Below are positions 20,362-29,392 of a stretch of DNA of 64,000 nt, piece by piece. The notes below the pieces were generated by a model that worked only from the letters and a program-made list of their open reading frames with translations, had not been told where the DNA came from and did no database searches. Position 1 is the stretch's first letter; every line of letters starts with the position of its first letter. The stretch is from positions 3,518,501 through 3,582,500 of the forward strand of contig NZ_JAZHSH010000001.1 in NCBI RefSeq assembly GCF_040100845.1. The letters run 5' to 3'. Origin of the DNA: Chengkuizengella sp. SCS-71B. GTDB taxonomy: Bacteria > Bacillota > Bacilli > Paenibacillales > KCTC-33759. The position numbers were made by a program, and so were the translations under genes.

Positions 20362-20583
20362 TTAAAAATCAATTTCTTTTAAAACTTGTTGTAACAGTTT
20401 TACCTCATCATTTGATAATGTCACGCCTTTACCCATCTTCGTATGATCGGGAGCCCAATCACGAATGTCATACTTCGGATCACGACCATTCCAACTTATT
20501 AAGTTAAATTCTTTTTTCCAACCTTTAGGTGACTCTGAAAGTGTTGCAATCGTTTTAAGTATTTCAAATTTGATCTCTGCCAT
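20362..20583 (-). CDS. YdbC-like PC4-type single-strand DNA-binding protein
   Basis: A 73-aa protein matching the YdbC/PC4 family: KFEILKTIATLSES, WKKEFNLISWNGRDPKYDIR and MGKGVTLSNDEVKLL are the conserved blocks. Family members bind single-stranded DNA as dimers and are called transcriptional coactivator-like. GGGAGG lies 10 nt before the ATG. Single gene with its own upstream region. Confidence 0.85.
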   Translation of the reverse strand: MAEIKFEILKTIATLSESPKGWKKEFNLISWNGRDPKYDIRDWAPDHTKMGKGVTLSNDEVKLLQQVLKEIDF

Positions 20584-20840
20584 GAAGAATACCTCCCGTT
20601 ATTATGGTTTGACGTATAAGTAAACACTTTTATATAATAGCTAATTATTTCTCATCTAATTTAAGATAGTAAGAATTAATTATACCATAAAATAAGAATT
20701 GGACAAACATTTGTTCTAAATTTAAGTATAAGTTTTATAACCTTCTGACATACAAACTAAGATGCATCATAAACTAAAGTAGTTGAATCAATTTCATAAA
20801 GCCTACTTCACTTGGAGGTGCGGTGTTTGATTAAAATTTC

Positions 20841-20857
20841 ACACCCAAATTGGGTGT
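20841..20857. other. Short palindrome upstream of the DUF2935 gene
   Basis: ACACCCAAATTGGGTGT is a perfect 8-bp-arm palindrome around one base, 41 nt upstream of the start at 20898. It could be a small operator or a leader hairpin; no regulator is assigned. Confidence 0.4.
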
Positions 20858-20897
20858 CACGGGTATTAAACTGAGAATAAAAAAGGGGGAATTAAAG

Positions 20898-21737
20898 ATG
20901 AACAACGAAAATCAACTAACTGCATGGGAAGAGCATCAATTTTGGTTGGAAATATTAGAAGACCATGCTCATTTCATTCACGATTTTTTAGCCCCATCTG
21001 AGCAAAAATGGATAGGAATTGCTTCTCAATATATCCATGCCTTTCGTTCTTTAAGAAAGAAACTGGATTCTATAAATCCAAATCTCTCTTATTCCTCTCC
21101 TGAAATGAAAAATTTTGCTTCCGAAGTTTATCCTGTTGCAGAAGGTTACTATAAATTTGAAGGACATATACAACATTTAAGACTACAAAACAAAGTGAAT
21201 TTAAATATGTGGCCAACGTACTTAAATGGGACATTGAGCGAAAACAGAGAATATCTTAGAATATTATCTTATGCCATGAGAGGTGAAACCCCATCCCCTT
21301 TATCATTAGTTGATTTATTAGAACTTTGGTTAGACGATCACTTAGGACACGCACTTTTATTCATAGACATCATGGATCCAGTAGAAAGACTTCTACTAAA
21401 TCAAGCTAAAAAATCAGAAGAGGAATTCCTCGCACATATACTAAAAAATCGCCAAATTAGAGGTTATTTAATATTTACTGCACCTGGTTTCCCAGTACAA
21501 AGAGGGTTTGCCAAAGAAGTATCTGAATCTGTTGTTTCATTATATGGTTTAGTAGAAAAACTAGTTGAAATGTATAAAGACAGTGAAGTTTTAAACAGGT
21601 CAACATTACGTTTTATAGAACACCATTTCCCTGAATCATGTTATTTCCTACGCAAATTAGCTGCATATAATCCTGACATTTATAAAATCGAAAATTGTCC
21701 GTTAACGAAACCATCATTCCAAGAGGGAAATGGATAA
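20898..21737 (+). CDS. DUF2935 family protein
   Basis: A 279-aa protein; the start at MNNENQLTAWEEHQFW is set by AGGGGGA upstream, and the longer frame to 20850 lacks a site. Two halves share the DUF2935 pattern: EEHQFWLEILEDHAHFI (about 10) and LDDHLGHALLFIDIM (about 150), with IEHHFPESCYFLRKL near the C-terminus. The regular His/Glu positions suggest a metal-binding helical bundle, which is inference. Cellular role unknown; common in spore-forming Firmicutes. Confidence 0.85.
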   Translation: MNNENQLTAWEEHQFWLEILEDHAHFIHDFLAPSEQKWIGIASQYIHAFRSLRKKLDSINPNLSYSSPEMKNFASEVYPVAEGYYKFEGHIQHLRLQNKVNLNMWPTYLNGTLSENREYLRILSYAMRGETPSPLSLVDLLELWLDDHLGHALLFIDIMDPVERLLLNQAKKSEEEFLAHILKNRQIRGYLIFTAPGFPVQRGFAKEVSESVVSLYGLVEKLVEMYKDSEVLNRSTLRFIEHHFPESCYFLRKLAAYNPDIYKIENCPLTKPSFQEGNG

Positions 21738-21777
21738 AGCCATCAGACAATGTCCAATGGCTTTTCAAAATAAGTAT

Positions 21778-22095
21778 TTATCTCAACTCATTAAGGTATT
21801 CTCTAATCTGATCAGGGGTTTTTGCAAACTTACTGTGTAAATGGGCTATCTTCTCCCCATTTTTGTAAACTAATAAACTTGGAATGCCTCTAACTTCATA
21901 TTCCTCTGATAGGTTTTGAAATTCTTCTGCATCAATTGCTAAAAACTGTTTATCCGAATGCTCATCAACAATAGGATCAATAAATCGATCAAGGTTTTTA
22001 CAATCTGGACACCAAGTTGTATCAAACTTCATCACTGTAAATTTATTATTGTTAATTTGTTCTTTAAATTGTTCTAATGTTTGAATTCGTTCCAT
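21778..22095 (-). CDS. Thioredoxin-like protein, YtpP type
   Basis: A 105-aa thioredoxin fold with active site TWCPDCKNL (about 28-36) and the cis-Pro segment VRGIPSLLVYKNGE (about 68). CPDC differs from the CGPC of true thioredoxin and matches YtpP-like proteins. AAGGGAG stands 9 nt before the ATG. Expected cytoplasmic disulfide reductase or bacillithiol-linked function; partners unknown. Confidence 0.88.
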   Translation of the reverse strand: MERIQTLEQFKEQINNNKFTVMKFDTTWCPDCKNLDRFIDPIVDEHSDKQFLAIDAEEFQNLSEEYEVRGIPSLLVYKNGEKIAHLHSKFAKTPDQIREYLNELR

Positions 22096-22217
22096 TTAAT
22101 ATCACTCCCTTATTTGTTTATGTGCTCATTATATACTTACTAAATGAAAGTATCTGTTAAATAGATTACAATAACATTTAAAAATTAGACCACTAAAACA
22201 ATCTATCTTTGAACAAG

Positions 22218-22268
22218 AAAAGGGATTATCCGTTGATCTTCTTAAAAGACCTTTTGGACAATCCCTTC
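22218..22268 (-). terminator. Terminator of the M6 protease gene
   Basis: AAGGGATT and AATCCCTT arms (with inner ATCC/GGAC pairing) bracket a 24-nt loop 52 nt past the protease stop codon; on the minus strand the hairpin ends in TTTTCTTG. Confidence 0.65.
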
Positions 22269-22319
22269 TCATATATCTTTCTAATATTCTTAAATTTTAT
22301 TCTTAACTTCTATATTCAA

Positions 22320-24398
22320 TTAATTATCTTTTGGATTTCCCTGGCTCTTAGTAGTAATTTCATAAGTGAAGTCTACTGCACCTTTTTCTCCACCTGTTGG
22401 AGCATACCAGACAATCATATAATTTGTACCATCTTTAAATAATTGACGTAATTCAAGTGCTTTTTCTTCTGTCACATTAAATGGTTCTACATCTACAACT
22501 TTATATTTTGTATGTTTTCCATCTTCACCTACATTACGTTCGTTGATAAACGTTACAGCATATTTTACGTATTCACCTTTTAATTCATTCAATGAATACA
22601 ATCCATTTAAAGAACTTCCATCTTGAGTATATCCAATTTCAGGGATAGAAATATTATCCACGAACCAACCTGTATCATTGTAACCCCAATCTGTTAAGAA
22701 ACGGAAGGATACCCAGATCTCTTGTCCTGCATATGCAGATAAATCAAATGTTTCTTGCTGCCAATCTGTATAATGTCCTGTAAATCCAGGTAGGTTTTCC
22801 TTAATTTTTGGATAACCATTATCTACAATATCAGAACGCGTATTTTCATTGGCTAAATTAGTCCAAGTTGCCCCTTCATCTACAGAAACTTGAACCACAC
22901 CGAAATCCCATTGCTCTTCAATATCAATGAAGTTATCAAAAGTTAAAGTTGCTTCCTCTACACCTGTAAGATCGGCTGTAATGACAATACTATTATCAAT
23001 TTCATCTCCCTGATTAGCCCATAATACTTTATTGTCAGAACCTAATGGATCTGCAACAGTTAACCATTTTGCAGGTAAGAAATCAACACCATCAAAGTTT
23101 ATTGAACGTATTTTATCATCAATCTCAATCACTTTATAGTTAGCTCCCCAAGCCGGAACTCCATCCTTCTCAAATTCAGCAGCAGATTCAAAATTGATCT
23201 TTAAATCAATGCTTTCAAATTCATATTTTCCATCTCCAGGTGTAGCACTGTCGATAGCTAAAGCAGTGCTAAAGTTTTTAAACAATTCACCAAACTCTAT
23301 TCCTGTATCAAATGCAGCTAATTGATTATTCACACTTTCAATACCGTTAGCTTCATCATTTAATAAAGCTTGTACAAATTCCTGACCAAATTGTTCATTT
23401 AAATATAGCTGTAACAAGTAGGCTTGTCCATAATCAGCTAATGTTTCAGGGGAACCACTATTATAATACTCATCCCATTCCACAAGTGAATTTTCTGGGT
23501 GATCAAGGAAATAGTTTACATGACCCATTGGGTGCCCATATCCAACGATATATTCTGCAAAATCGGACATTCCTTCATTAATCCAATTTGTTTCATCTCT
23601 ATCTTTATCACTATGAATAAGATGCTGATACTCATGAGCAACAGTACCGAAGAATGTACTCTCTAATCTATTCTCCCAATCTGCAGAATCGATAGTTATA
23701 ATATTACGATCTATGTATTGTTCATAAGCTGTCCAGAAAAACCCAGCTACGAAAAACGGATAAGTTGGGTCTTCGTACTGTTCGTCAATAATATTATCTA
23801 CTAGAATAATATTTTTACCTTCCTCAGATAAATAATAGTCTTCTGGGAAACCTATAAGACCTGGTAATTCGGCATTCGAACCAGTAAGTGTATCTTCATT
23901 ACCAAAGAAATCTACTACCCTAGGATAAATGATCTGTTCAAACTCGTCTTTCATTTTATCCGCTTGTTCTTGTGTGACCACATGAGCAGGTCGACTATCT
24001 CCCTCAGGGAATGAAAGATCATCAGCAACCCATACTTCTACGTTATCGCCAACACTTCTTAATGTAAATGTTTTCAAACTTAAATTTCTATTTAAGAAGT
24101 ATTTAGTTCCCCCATTAAATGTAAAGTTACCGTCTGAAGCTTCTTCAGAGCTAGAACCTTCTTCATTTTCAGAAATGATAGTAGCTTGTTCTTTAAGTTG
24201 CTCCTCAGCTTTTTGTAAAAAGTCGGAATCTTGGGATTGATGTCTTAATTCAGAGCCAATGTCTATGACATCTCCATATCTTGCAGTATCAACATCATTA
24301 GTTGCTGCAGAAACTTGACCTCCAGAAAATGTTGGAACAATTAGTGAGATCGATAATAAAGCTGTCGAAATTGCAGAAATTACTCTTTTTTTCATCAT
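22320..24398 (-). CDS. Secreted M6 metalloprotease (immune inhibitor A-like)
   Basis: A 692-aa secreted zinc protease. The start at MMKKRVISAIS is chosen because GAGGAG lies 5 nt upstream. Signal peptide to about VSA (residue 30), a propeptide, then the catalytic HEYQHLIH (HExxH, about 266) with NWINEGMSDFAEY about 14 residues on, the M6 pattern. The C-terminal part contains VDNISIPEIG and QETFDLSAYAGQEIW, the jellyroll/MAM-like domain of InhA proteins, but no second PKD domain is seen and it is slightly shorter than InhA. Likely degrades extracellular proteins or antimicrobial peptides. Confidence 0.88.
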   Translation of the reverse strand: MMKKRVISAISTALLSISLIVPTFSGGQVSAATNDVDTARYGDVIDIGSELRHQSQDSDFLQKAEEQLKEQATIISENEEGSSSEEASDGNFTFNGGTKYFLNRNLSLKTFTLRSVGDNVEVWVADDLSFPEGDSRPAHVVTQEQADKMKDEFEQIIYPRVVDFFGNEDTLTGSNAELPGLIGFPEDYYLSEEGKNIILVDNIIDEQYEDPTYPFFVAGFFWTAYEQYIDRNIITIDSADWENRLESTFFGTVAHEYQHLIHSDKDRDETNWINEGMSDFAEYIVGYGHPMGHVNYFLDHPENSLVEWDEYYNSGSPETLADYGQAYLLQLYLNEQFGQEFVQALLNDEANGIESVNNQLAAFDTGIEFGELFKNFSTALAIDSATPGDGKYEFESIDLKINFESAAEFEKDGVPAWGANYKVIEIDDKIRSINFDGVDFLPAKWLTVADPLGSDNKVLWANQGDEIDNSIVITADLTGVEEATLTFDNFIDIEEQWDFGVVQVSVDEGATWTNLANENTRSDIVDNGYPKIKENLPGFTGHYTDWQQETFDLSAYAGQEIWVSFRFLTDWGYNDTGWFVDNISIPEIGYTQDGSSLNGLYSLNELKGEYVKYAVTFINERNVGEDGKHTKYKVVDVEPFNVTEEKALELRQLFKDGTNYMIVWYAPTGGEKGAVDFTYEITTKSQGNPKDN

Positions 24399-24827
24399 TT
24401 TTCTCCTCTCATGCATATGTATTTACAAGACCTTCATATGATAATCTATTAAATCAGATTCTTTAAAGGCTTGTTTATATTCAGTATACATACCTTAATA
24501 TCGATATTGTGTCGAAATTCGTTGTTATTATAGGGTGTATTTTAGGAACTTTTGTCGAAAAATATAATATATTATTATATTTGTAATATTTTAGTATAAA
24601 TAATTCTCAAACTTCTCAGAAAGATTATTGTTATTGAAAATAGTAAAAAGAGGAGTGCCAATAGATAAATATTTATAAATCAATTAGAATTTGAATTTCA
24701 AAATGATAATGGTTCGAGTCCATCCAAGAAGGATGTTCAAAAAGTATAAATAATTCTTACAAACAAAAAAACAAGGAGAGCTAAGGCAAACTCCTCGTTT
24801 TTGATATCATTTTTAAACCCATGATCT
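24399..24827. other. AT-rich intergenic region
   Basis: Upstream region of the protease gene plus the tautomerase terminator. The 11 bases GGTTCGAGTCC at 24711-24721 look like a tRNA T-arm, but no acceptor, D- or anticodon arm surrounds them. Nothing else seen. Confidence 0.5.
24766..24800 (-). terminator. Terminator of the tautomerase gene
   Basis: On the minus strand, AAAAACGAGGAG and CTCCTTGTTTTTTT pair around a short loop, 28 nt past the stop codon, ending in a T run. Confidence 0.75.
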
Positions 24828-25022
24828 TTACTGTTTTCGATAGTCATCCGTTAAAATTCCAGAAAAACCCCAATTTTCATCCTCAATTTCTTGGATCACA
24901 ATATGTGTATGTTCTGGATTTTTACCAAGTACATTTACTAGCGTTTCCGTAAACTCTTTTACAATTTGAGCTTTTTGATCACGAGTAGCTCCTTTTGTTA
25001 TTTGAAGATTTATGTATGGCAT
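24828..25022 (-). CDS. 4-oxalocrotonate tautomerase family protein
   Basis: A 64-aa protein; after Met removal the N-terminal catalytic Pro (MPYINLQITKGA) is exposed. The length, the Arg at about 14 and the NWGFSG segment near 52 are typical of small 4-OT-like tautomerases, which form hexamers. GAAGGAGG lies 10 nt upstream. No catabolic gene cluster is nearby, so the substrate is unknown. Confidence 0.88.
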   Translation of the reverse strand: MPYINLQITKGATRDQKAQIVKEFTETLVNVLGKNPEHTHIVIQEIEDENWGFSGILTDDYRKQ

Positions 25023-25102
25023 AACTTATATCCTCCTTCAAGAAAGTTAATTCTCTCAAATACTTTGTTTTTCAAAAAATAAATTCGTATTTAGACTAGA
25101 CT

Positions 25103-25308
25103 TTATGCAGCCTGTAATGCTTGTATTTGAGGCAATCCTCGTAAAAATTTAGAACCATCAAACTCACACTGTTTTTGACCGATGACAAACAAAACACGTA
25201 ATAACTTATAGCACATTTTCCAAATTCGATGCCCCGATCATCTTGTACACGGGCTACGTGTTTGTTTTTAGCGATATCGATGCCAACTATAAGAGTTGAT
25301 GGTTTGAT
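25103..25308 (-). pseudogene. IS110-family transposase remnant (5' and 3' ends only)
   Basis: On the minus strand 25306-25308 onwards reads IKPSTLIVGIDIAKNKHVAR followed by VQDDRGIEFGKC, the N-terminus of an IS110/IS1111 DEDD transposase with the first catalytic Asp (start codon decayed to ATC). A shift to another frame gives LLRVLFVIGQKQCEFDG followed by SKFLRGLPQIQALQAA and a stop at 25103, the usual C-terminus. The roughly 300 central codons are missing. No insertion-site repeats were recognised. Confidence 0.8.
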
Positions 25309-25410
25309 TCATTACAGGAATGCTCCCATTATTGAGTTTAATAACAACAGTATACATTATTTTGTAATAACCGTTTGAAAAAATTGATGATACAATCAAG
25401 TTTTCACTTA

Positions 25411-25914
25411 TTAAATATTCTCTATCTCTTTTCTGAGTAAATCAATAGGATACTTATAACCCATTGCTGGACCAGTCATCAATTGCCCCGTCCATTTATT
25501 AAGTTCAACTAAATTTAGACTTTCACTTGGAAGATGATATTCTATTTCCCAAGAAATATGGATATGAAAATCATTAATTTGCCCCAATATACTCCTATCA
25601 TGAGTTTTTGTATACTTCACTTCACCACATTTTTTCAAATATTGTTTAACCTTACTTAGTGGAAATCCTTCTGCTATGAATGTTTCTTCGATAGAAGAGA
25701 TAAAGATATCATCGAATTTTTTAAAATCATTTAATTTTAAACCGTACAATACTATGCAGTATCGAGTTTTATTGTTCATTAGGATTATACCTTTTCTCCT
25801 ATCGAACATAAACAAATTAGCATGCCAGTCGTAAAAAGAATCTCGTTCATCGGTATAATCCTCAAGTTTTATTTTCATAACATCAGCTAATTTTTTAGTG
25901 CATTGAATAAGCAT
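25411..25914 (-). CDS. DUF6933-like protein
   Basis: A 167-aa soluble protein. Features are MLIQCTKKLADVMKIKLED, FYDWHANLFMFDRRKGI and NNKTRYCIVLYGLKLNDFKK, which I associate with the DUF6933 family; no catalytic motif is known. GAAGGTGA lies 4 nt before the ATG. It lies beside an IS remnant, so recent acquisition is possible. Function unknown. Confidence 0.65.
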   Translation of the reverse strand: MLIQCTKKLADVMKIKLEDYTDERDSFYDWHANLFMFDRRKGIILMNNKTRYCIVLYGLKLNDFKKFDDIFISSIEETFIAEGFPLSKVKQYLKKCGEVKYTKTHDRSILGQINDFHIHISWEIEYHLPSESLNLVELNKWTGQLMTGPAMGYKYPIDLLRKEIENI

Positions 25915-26070
25915 ATTTTCACCTTCGATATATTCATTTTTTTATAAATCTTTTAACAAATTTACTTTATTATATTGTTCTATTTTGCTTTTGCAATCAC
26001 GAGTTTTCTTCTTTTATTTCCCCATCTATTGTAGTATTCTAAAATATTCAATCTAATATCTCCTTAAGTG

Positions 26071-26095
26071 AACCTCCTTTGATTCTAAGGAGGTT
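26071..26095 (-). terminator. Hairpin downstream of the PadR/HAAS pair
   Basis: AACCTCCTT and AAGGAGGTT form a perfect 9-bp stem around TGATTCT, 51 nt beyond the stop at 26146. No long T run follows. Confidence 0.45.
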
Positions 26096-26145
26096 AAATG
26101 ATTCGTTTATATCTGTTTTTGGTTGTTGGTGAAAAACTAATCACA

Positions 26146-26949
26146 TTATATATTCTCTTTGTTGGGCTTTGAATTCTTTCCAATTTTTAATAGTGTATCG
26201 TAACTCATTTTTATCCAACCAAAATATATAAAGATATAAGTAGCTATGGAGATGATTAGCAATAGAAAAACTACTCCATAACTTGAAACATCTTGATAGA
26301 TTGCCGATTCTATAAATAAAGCCATAGGGGATAGGAAAGCGATCACTGCACCTATAATTATCGAACGTGTATAAGTTGGATGAAAAGAATCATTTTTGTT
26401 TTCAATAGACTTTCTTAAATGCAGGGTTAGTTTAAAACGTTTTTCCAAATCTCTATATTTACCAAATGACATTTCCATACCAGCATAAGTGAACATAACG
26501 ATTGCAATTGCAATAAGTATAAAGAAAGGAATGAGAAGTATATCATCATTAAAATTTTCAGATAAACCAGTTATAATGTCATCCTTGATTAATTGAGGAA
26601 TTAAAATTAATTGAATTACTGCTAACAAACATATAAACACGCCTGTTACAAAGTATATACTCCATTTTTTGCTTACTTTAAAGTAATTATTCACTTCATC
26701 TTCAGTAAGAGTGGGTAGTTCGTCTCTTTCGTCATCAAGCTCAATATCAAACTCTTTCATTAGTTCATCAATATTTCCGAATTCTGAAATTACAATACCT
26801 ACCGCTTCATTTTCTGACATACCATTACTTTTCAACTCATTATATTTGTCTTCCATATTGGATAATAAGTCTTCTTTTATACTTTTGATTTGTTCTGTTT
26901 TTGGTAAAGTTGCAAACATATTATCTAAATAATTCAAAATTGTTTCCAT
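26146..26949 (-). CDS. HAAS-domain membrane protein paired with PadR regulator
   Basis: A 267-aa protein. Residues 1-75 (LLSNMEDKYNELKSNGMSEN then EAVGIVISEFGNIDELM) form the HAAS-type helical signalling domain found next to PadR regulators. Four or more hydrophobic segments follow (about 95-120, 140-165, 200-220, 225-250). One base separates it from padR, with AAGGAGG upstream. Such pairs respond to envelope stress in some Firmicutes; the signal here is unknown. Confidence 0.8.
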   Translation of the reverse strand: METILNYLDNMFATLPKTEQIKSIKEDLLSNMEDKYNELKSNGMSENEAVGIVISEFGNIDELMKEFDIELDDERDELPTLTEDEVNNYFKVSKKWSIYFVTGVFICLLAVIQLILIPQLIKDDIITGLSENFNDDILLIPFFILIAIAIVMFTYAGMEMSFGKYRDLEKRFKLTLHLRKSIENKNDSFHPTYTRSIIIGAVIAFLSPMALFIESAIYQDVSSYGVVFLLLIISIATYIFIYFGWIKMSYDTLLKIGKNSKPNKENI

Positions 26950-26950
26950 T

Positions 26951-27280
26951 TTAGAAATCCTCCTTAATAAATTGATTAATAACTTCCTTCGTTAACTCCC
27001 ATTCTTTACACTTTTCCTTATAGTAATTTATCCCCGATTGGGTAATCTTGTAATACGTGCGCCTCTTACCATGTGTTTCTTCCTTAAAAAAAGATTCAAT
27101 ATAGCCGTTTTTCATCAGACGATTGAAAGCAGAATATAAGGTTGTTTCCTTTATAATGTACTTTTCATCTGATAATTCTTTGATGTTCTTTGATATCTCA
27201 TACCCATAAGAGTCGTTGTCAAGTAACATATATAGAATAATTGTATCGTTATATCCTCTAATAACATCACTGCTAATCAA
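26951..27280 (-). CDS. PadR family transcriptional regulator
   Basis: A winged-helix regulator of about 109 aa. The start is placed at TTG (27280, ISSDVIRGYNDT) because AAGGAG is 7 nt before it; an ATG at 27301 has no site. The N-terminal DTIILYMLLDNDSYGYEI and ETTLYSAFNRLMKNGYIESF wing are typical. A perfect 22-bp inverted repeat lies upstream at 27356-27411 and is a candidate autoregulatory operator. Confidence 0.85.
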   Translation of the reverse strand: MISSDVIRGYNDTIILYMLLDNDSYGYEISKNIKELSDEKYIIKETTLYSAFNRLMKNGYIESFFKEETHGKRRTYYKITQSGINYYKEKCKEWELTKEVINQFIKEDF

Positions 27281-27355
27281 ATATATTCTCCTTTCCCTCA
27301 TTACTTATGTTGTTATGATTTTTATATATTTATGGCTAAATTACTCCACCTGTAG

Positions 27356-27411
27356 TACTTTACCTGTCGTAGTAATTTTAATATATCATAATTACTACGA
27401 CAGGTAAAGTA
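27356..27411. promoter_or_regulatory. Perfect 22-bp inverted repeat, candidate PadR operator
   Basis: Arms 27356-27377 (TACTTTACCTGTCGTAGTAA...) and 27390-27411 are exact reverse complements around a 12-nt AT-rich loop holding ATATAT. It lies 76 nt upstream of the padR start, where -10-like TATATT sits inside the loop on the minus strand. The sequence has no T tract, so an operator is more likely than a terminator. Confidence 0.65.
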
Positions 27412-27452
27412 GTTAGTTTTGAAAAATTTGTTTAATGGTAAATAAAATAAGC

Positions 27453-27473
27453 CCTCAAAGTTAATTTTTGAGG
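27453..27473. other. Isolated hairpin between divergent padR and ywaF
   Basis: CCTCAAA and TTTGAGG pair around GTTAATT, between two divergent genes where no terminator is expected. The rest of 27412-27713 is AT-rich upstream DNA with nothing else seen. Confidence 0.4.
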
Positions 27474-27713
27474 ACTTTATTCATTACTAATACATTAGTA
27501 ATTCAATAAAATAAATTTGTTGGTGGAATAATTAAATTCAAGTTAGTTTACATATGATCTAATTAAATTAGAAGGACTATGATTAAGGTTATACGATACA
27601 ATTTATTTAAATTATATTTCCAACATAATTTGAACACACTCTAACTGAATGATACATTTCTAATTTCCATACAAAGAGAAATATTTATATTTCAAAAAAT
27701 AGGAGTGGTTATT

Positions 27714-28454
27714 ATGCTTTCTTTTATACAGCCCGATGGTGAAAGCCAATTTGTCCTTTTTTCTCTTGAACACCTATTTTCTTTATTCGTTGTTATTGTA
27801 ATTATTTTAGTTATTTATTGGTATAGAAGCAGTTTAAAGCAACCAATCCCTAACAAGATATCTAGAGGATTATTAATTATAGTTCTAATTGTCTCAGATA
27901 TAAGTCTTCATGCATGGCTTTGGTGGGTTGACGAATGGGGGTTTCGTAATGCACTTCCTCTTCATTTGAGTAGTATTTCTCTTTTACTAGCCGCCTTGCT
28001 ACTTTGGATTAAAAATTATCGTCTTTTTGAATTCACTTATTTTGTTGGAGTAGGCAGTGCACTTCAAGCTATGATTACTCCAGATATTAGTTTATATACC
28101 TTCCCACAGTTTCGATATATTCAGTTCTTTATTGCACATGGCGGAATTGTAGTTGCTAATTTATTTATGGTATTTGTAGAAGGGTTTCGGCCTACCTGGA
28201 AATCTTTATGGAGAGCCTTTTTCTATTTAAATCTATATACTTTGTTCATATTTATTTTTAATATTATGATTGGTAGTAATTATATGTACGTCTCAAGAAA
28301 ACCGATCAATCCTTCAATCATTGATTATTTAGGTCCTTGGCCTTGGTATATCATACCACTAGAGATTATAGCTCTTGTTACGTTTTTTATATTGTATTTG
28401 CCTTTTTGGTTTACAGAGAAAAAAAGCATATGTAAGAAAGTTAAAAAAATATAA
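27714..28454 (+). CDS. ywaF: YwaF/TIGR02206 family membrane protein
   Basis: A 246-aa polytopic protein; the ATG at 27714 has AGGAG 8 nt upstream. Six or seven hydrophobic helices are visible. Family signatures: FSLEHLFSLF near the start, RNALPLHLSSISLLLAA (about 84), TPDISLYTFPQFRYIQFFIA (about 120) and LDYLGPWPWYI-like DYLGPWPWYII (about 205). Role unknown; conserved in Bacillales. Confidence 0.9.
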   Translation: MLSFIQPDGESQFVLFSLEHLFSLFVVIVIILVIYWYRSSLKQPIPNKISRGLLIIVLIVSDISLHAWLWWVDEWGFRNALPLHLSSISLLLAALLLWIKNYRLFEFTYFVGVGSALQAMITPDISLYTFPQFRYIQFFIAHGGIVVANLFMVFVEGFRPTWKSLWRAFFYLNLYTLFIFIFNIMIGSNYMYVSRKPINPSIIDYLGPWPWYIIPLEIIALVTFFILYLPFWFTEKKSICKKVKKI

Positions 28455-28519
28455 CCACACTAAGAATGGTCATCATTTTCTCTAATTAGTCGTGTGTTTT
28501 GCATGTATGTGTACAATCT

Positions 28520-29242
28520 CTATAAAGGAATGGCAATTGTTTGTATCTCTCCTGCACCGGGAGCAATCTCATATTTATTAAATAAAATATACAATGTATT
28601 ATTCTCAATATAAAATGCTTGATCTTCTCTTACAGATTGAAAAGTAAGTTCTCCTGTTGAAAATGTTGAATAGTTCTCTTTGTTGTTATTCATATGCTGT
28701 AAAATAAGATGATTCAATGAATTTACGTCAAATATGTCTGAGATACTCACTTGTTTACCTTCTGGTTCATTAATTATATTCACAGACATCACTCTAGACA
28801 TATCAGTAGCACTACCAATATAGGTTCTAATTGTAATAACAATAGAAACTAAATCCCCAGCTTCGATCAGTTTGTAGTCCATGTTTAATACAGATTTGGA
28901 AACAGGTATATCATATTGCTTCATATCTTCTAAATACTCCTCAGCACTTAACTTGATTTCCATTATCTCTGCATTATAATCTGATATTTTTTTATTGATT
29001 TCATATTCAACTTGTTTGTCTATTAATCCATGAATTTCAGGTTTTACGATAGATATAATACTAGTTTCATCCTCAGAAGATATAGTATTTTCTATCACAG
29101 TCACCTCACTATCTGATGTGTCATCACTATTGAAGTTTGACGCCATTGTATTTCCAAGATTTGGGAAATGATTAATAACTAATAGAACAACGCCAACGAA
29201 TGAGATAGCTGCCAATGTAAAAATTATTATGATTTTCTTCAA
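28520..29242 (-). CDS. DUF3298-containing (RsiV C-terminal-like) membrane-anchored protein
   Basis: A 240-aa protein with one N-terminal membrane anchor (residues 3-24), a Ser/Glu/Asp-rich linker, and an extracytoplasmic domain of about 60-240. The C-terminal NNTLYILFNKYEIAPGAGEI is the DUF3298 signature of RsiV, the lysozyme-sensing anti-sigma factor, but here there is no cytoplasmic anti-sigma domain and no adjacent sigma gene. Possibly a stand-alone cell-wall ligand sensor (inference). Confidence 0.75.
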   Translation of the reverse strand: MKKIIIIFTLAAISFVGVVLLVINHFPNLGNTMASNFNSDDTSDSEVTVIENTISSEDETSIISIVKPEIHGLIDKQVEYEINKKISDYNAEIMEIKLSAEEYLEDMKQYDIPVSKSVLNMDYKLIEAGDLVSIVITIRTYIGSATDMSRVMSVNIINEPEGKQVSISDIFDVNSLNHLILQHMNNNKENYSTFSTGELTFQSVREDQAFYIENNTLYILFNKYEIAPGAGEIQTIAIPL

Positions 29243-29392
29243 TTGTTTACTTCTTCCTAACTACTTTTAATTTGAGCTCAACACCTCATCTAATTTATTT
29301 TTAATCTTTATTTCTTCTCCGCAACGTTATTTCACAATCCAAACACCTACAAAGCAAGTGCCTATTATATCTTCTACTGAAGCAGTATGTTT

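Noticed and set aside
24705-24730. tRNA gene suggested by GGTTCGAGTCC
   Set aside because: Only a T-arm-like stretch; no acceptor stem, D-arm or anticodon arm could be built upstream.
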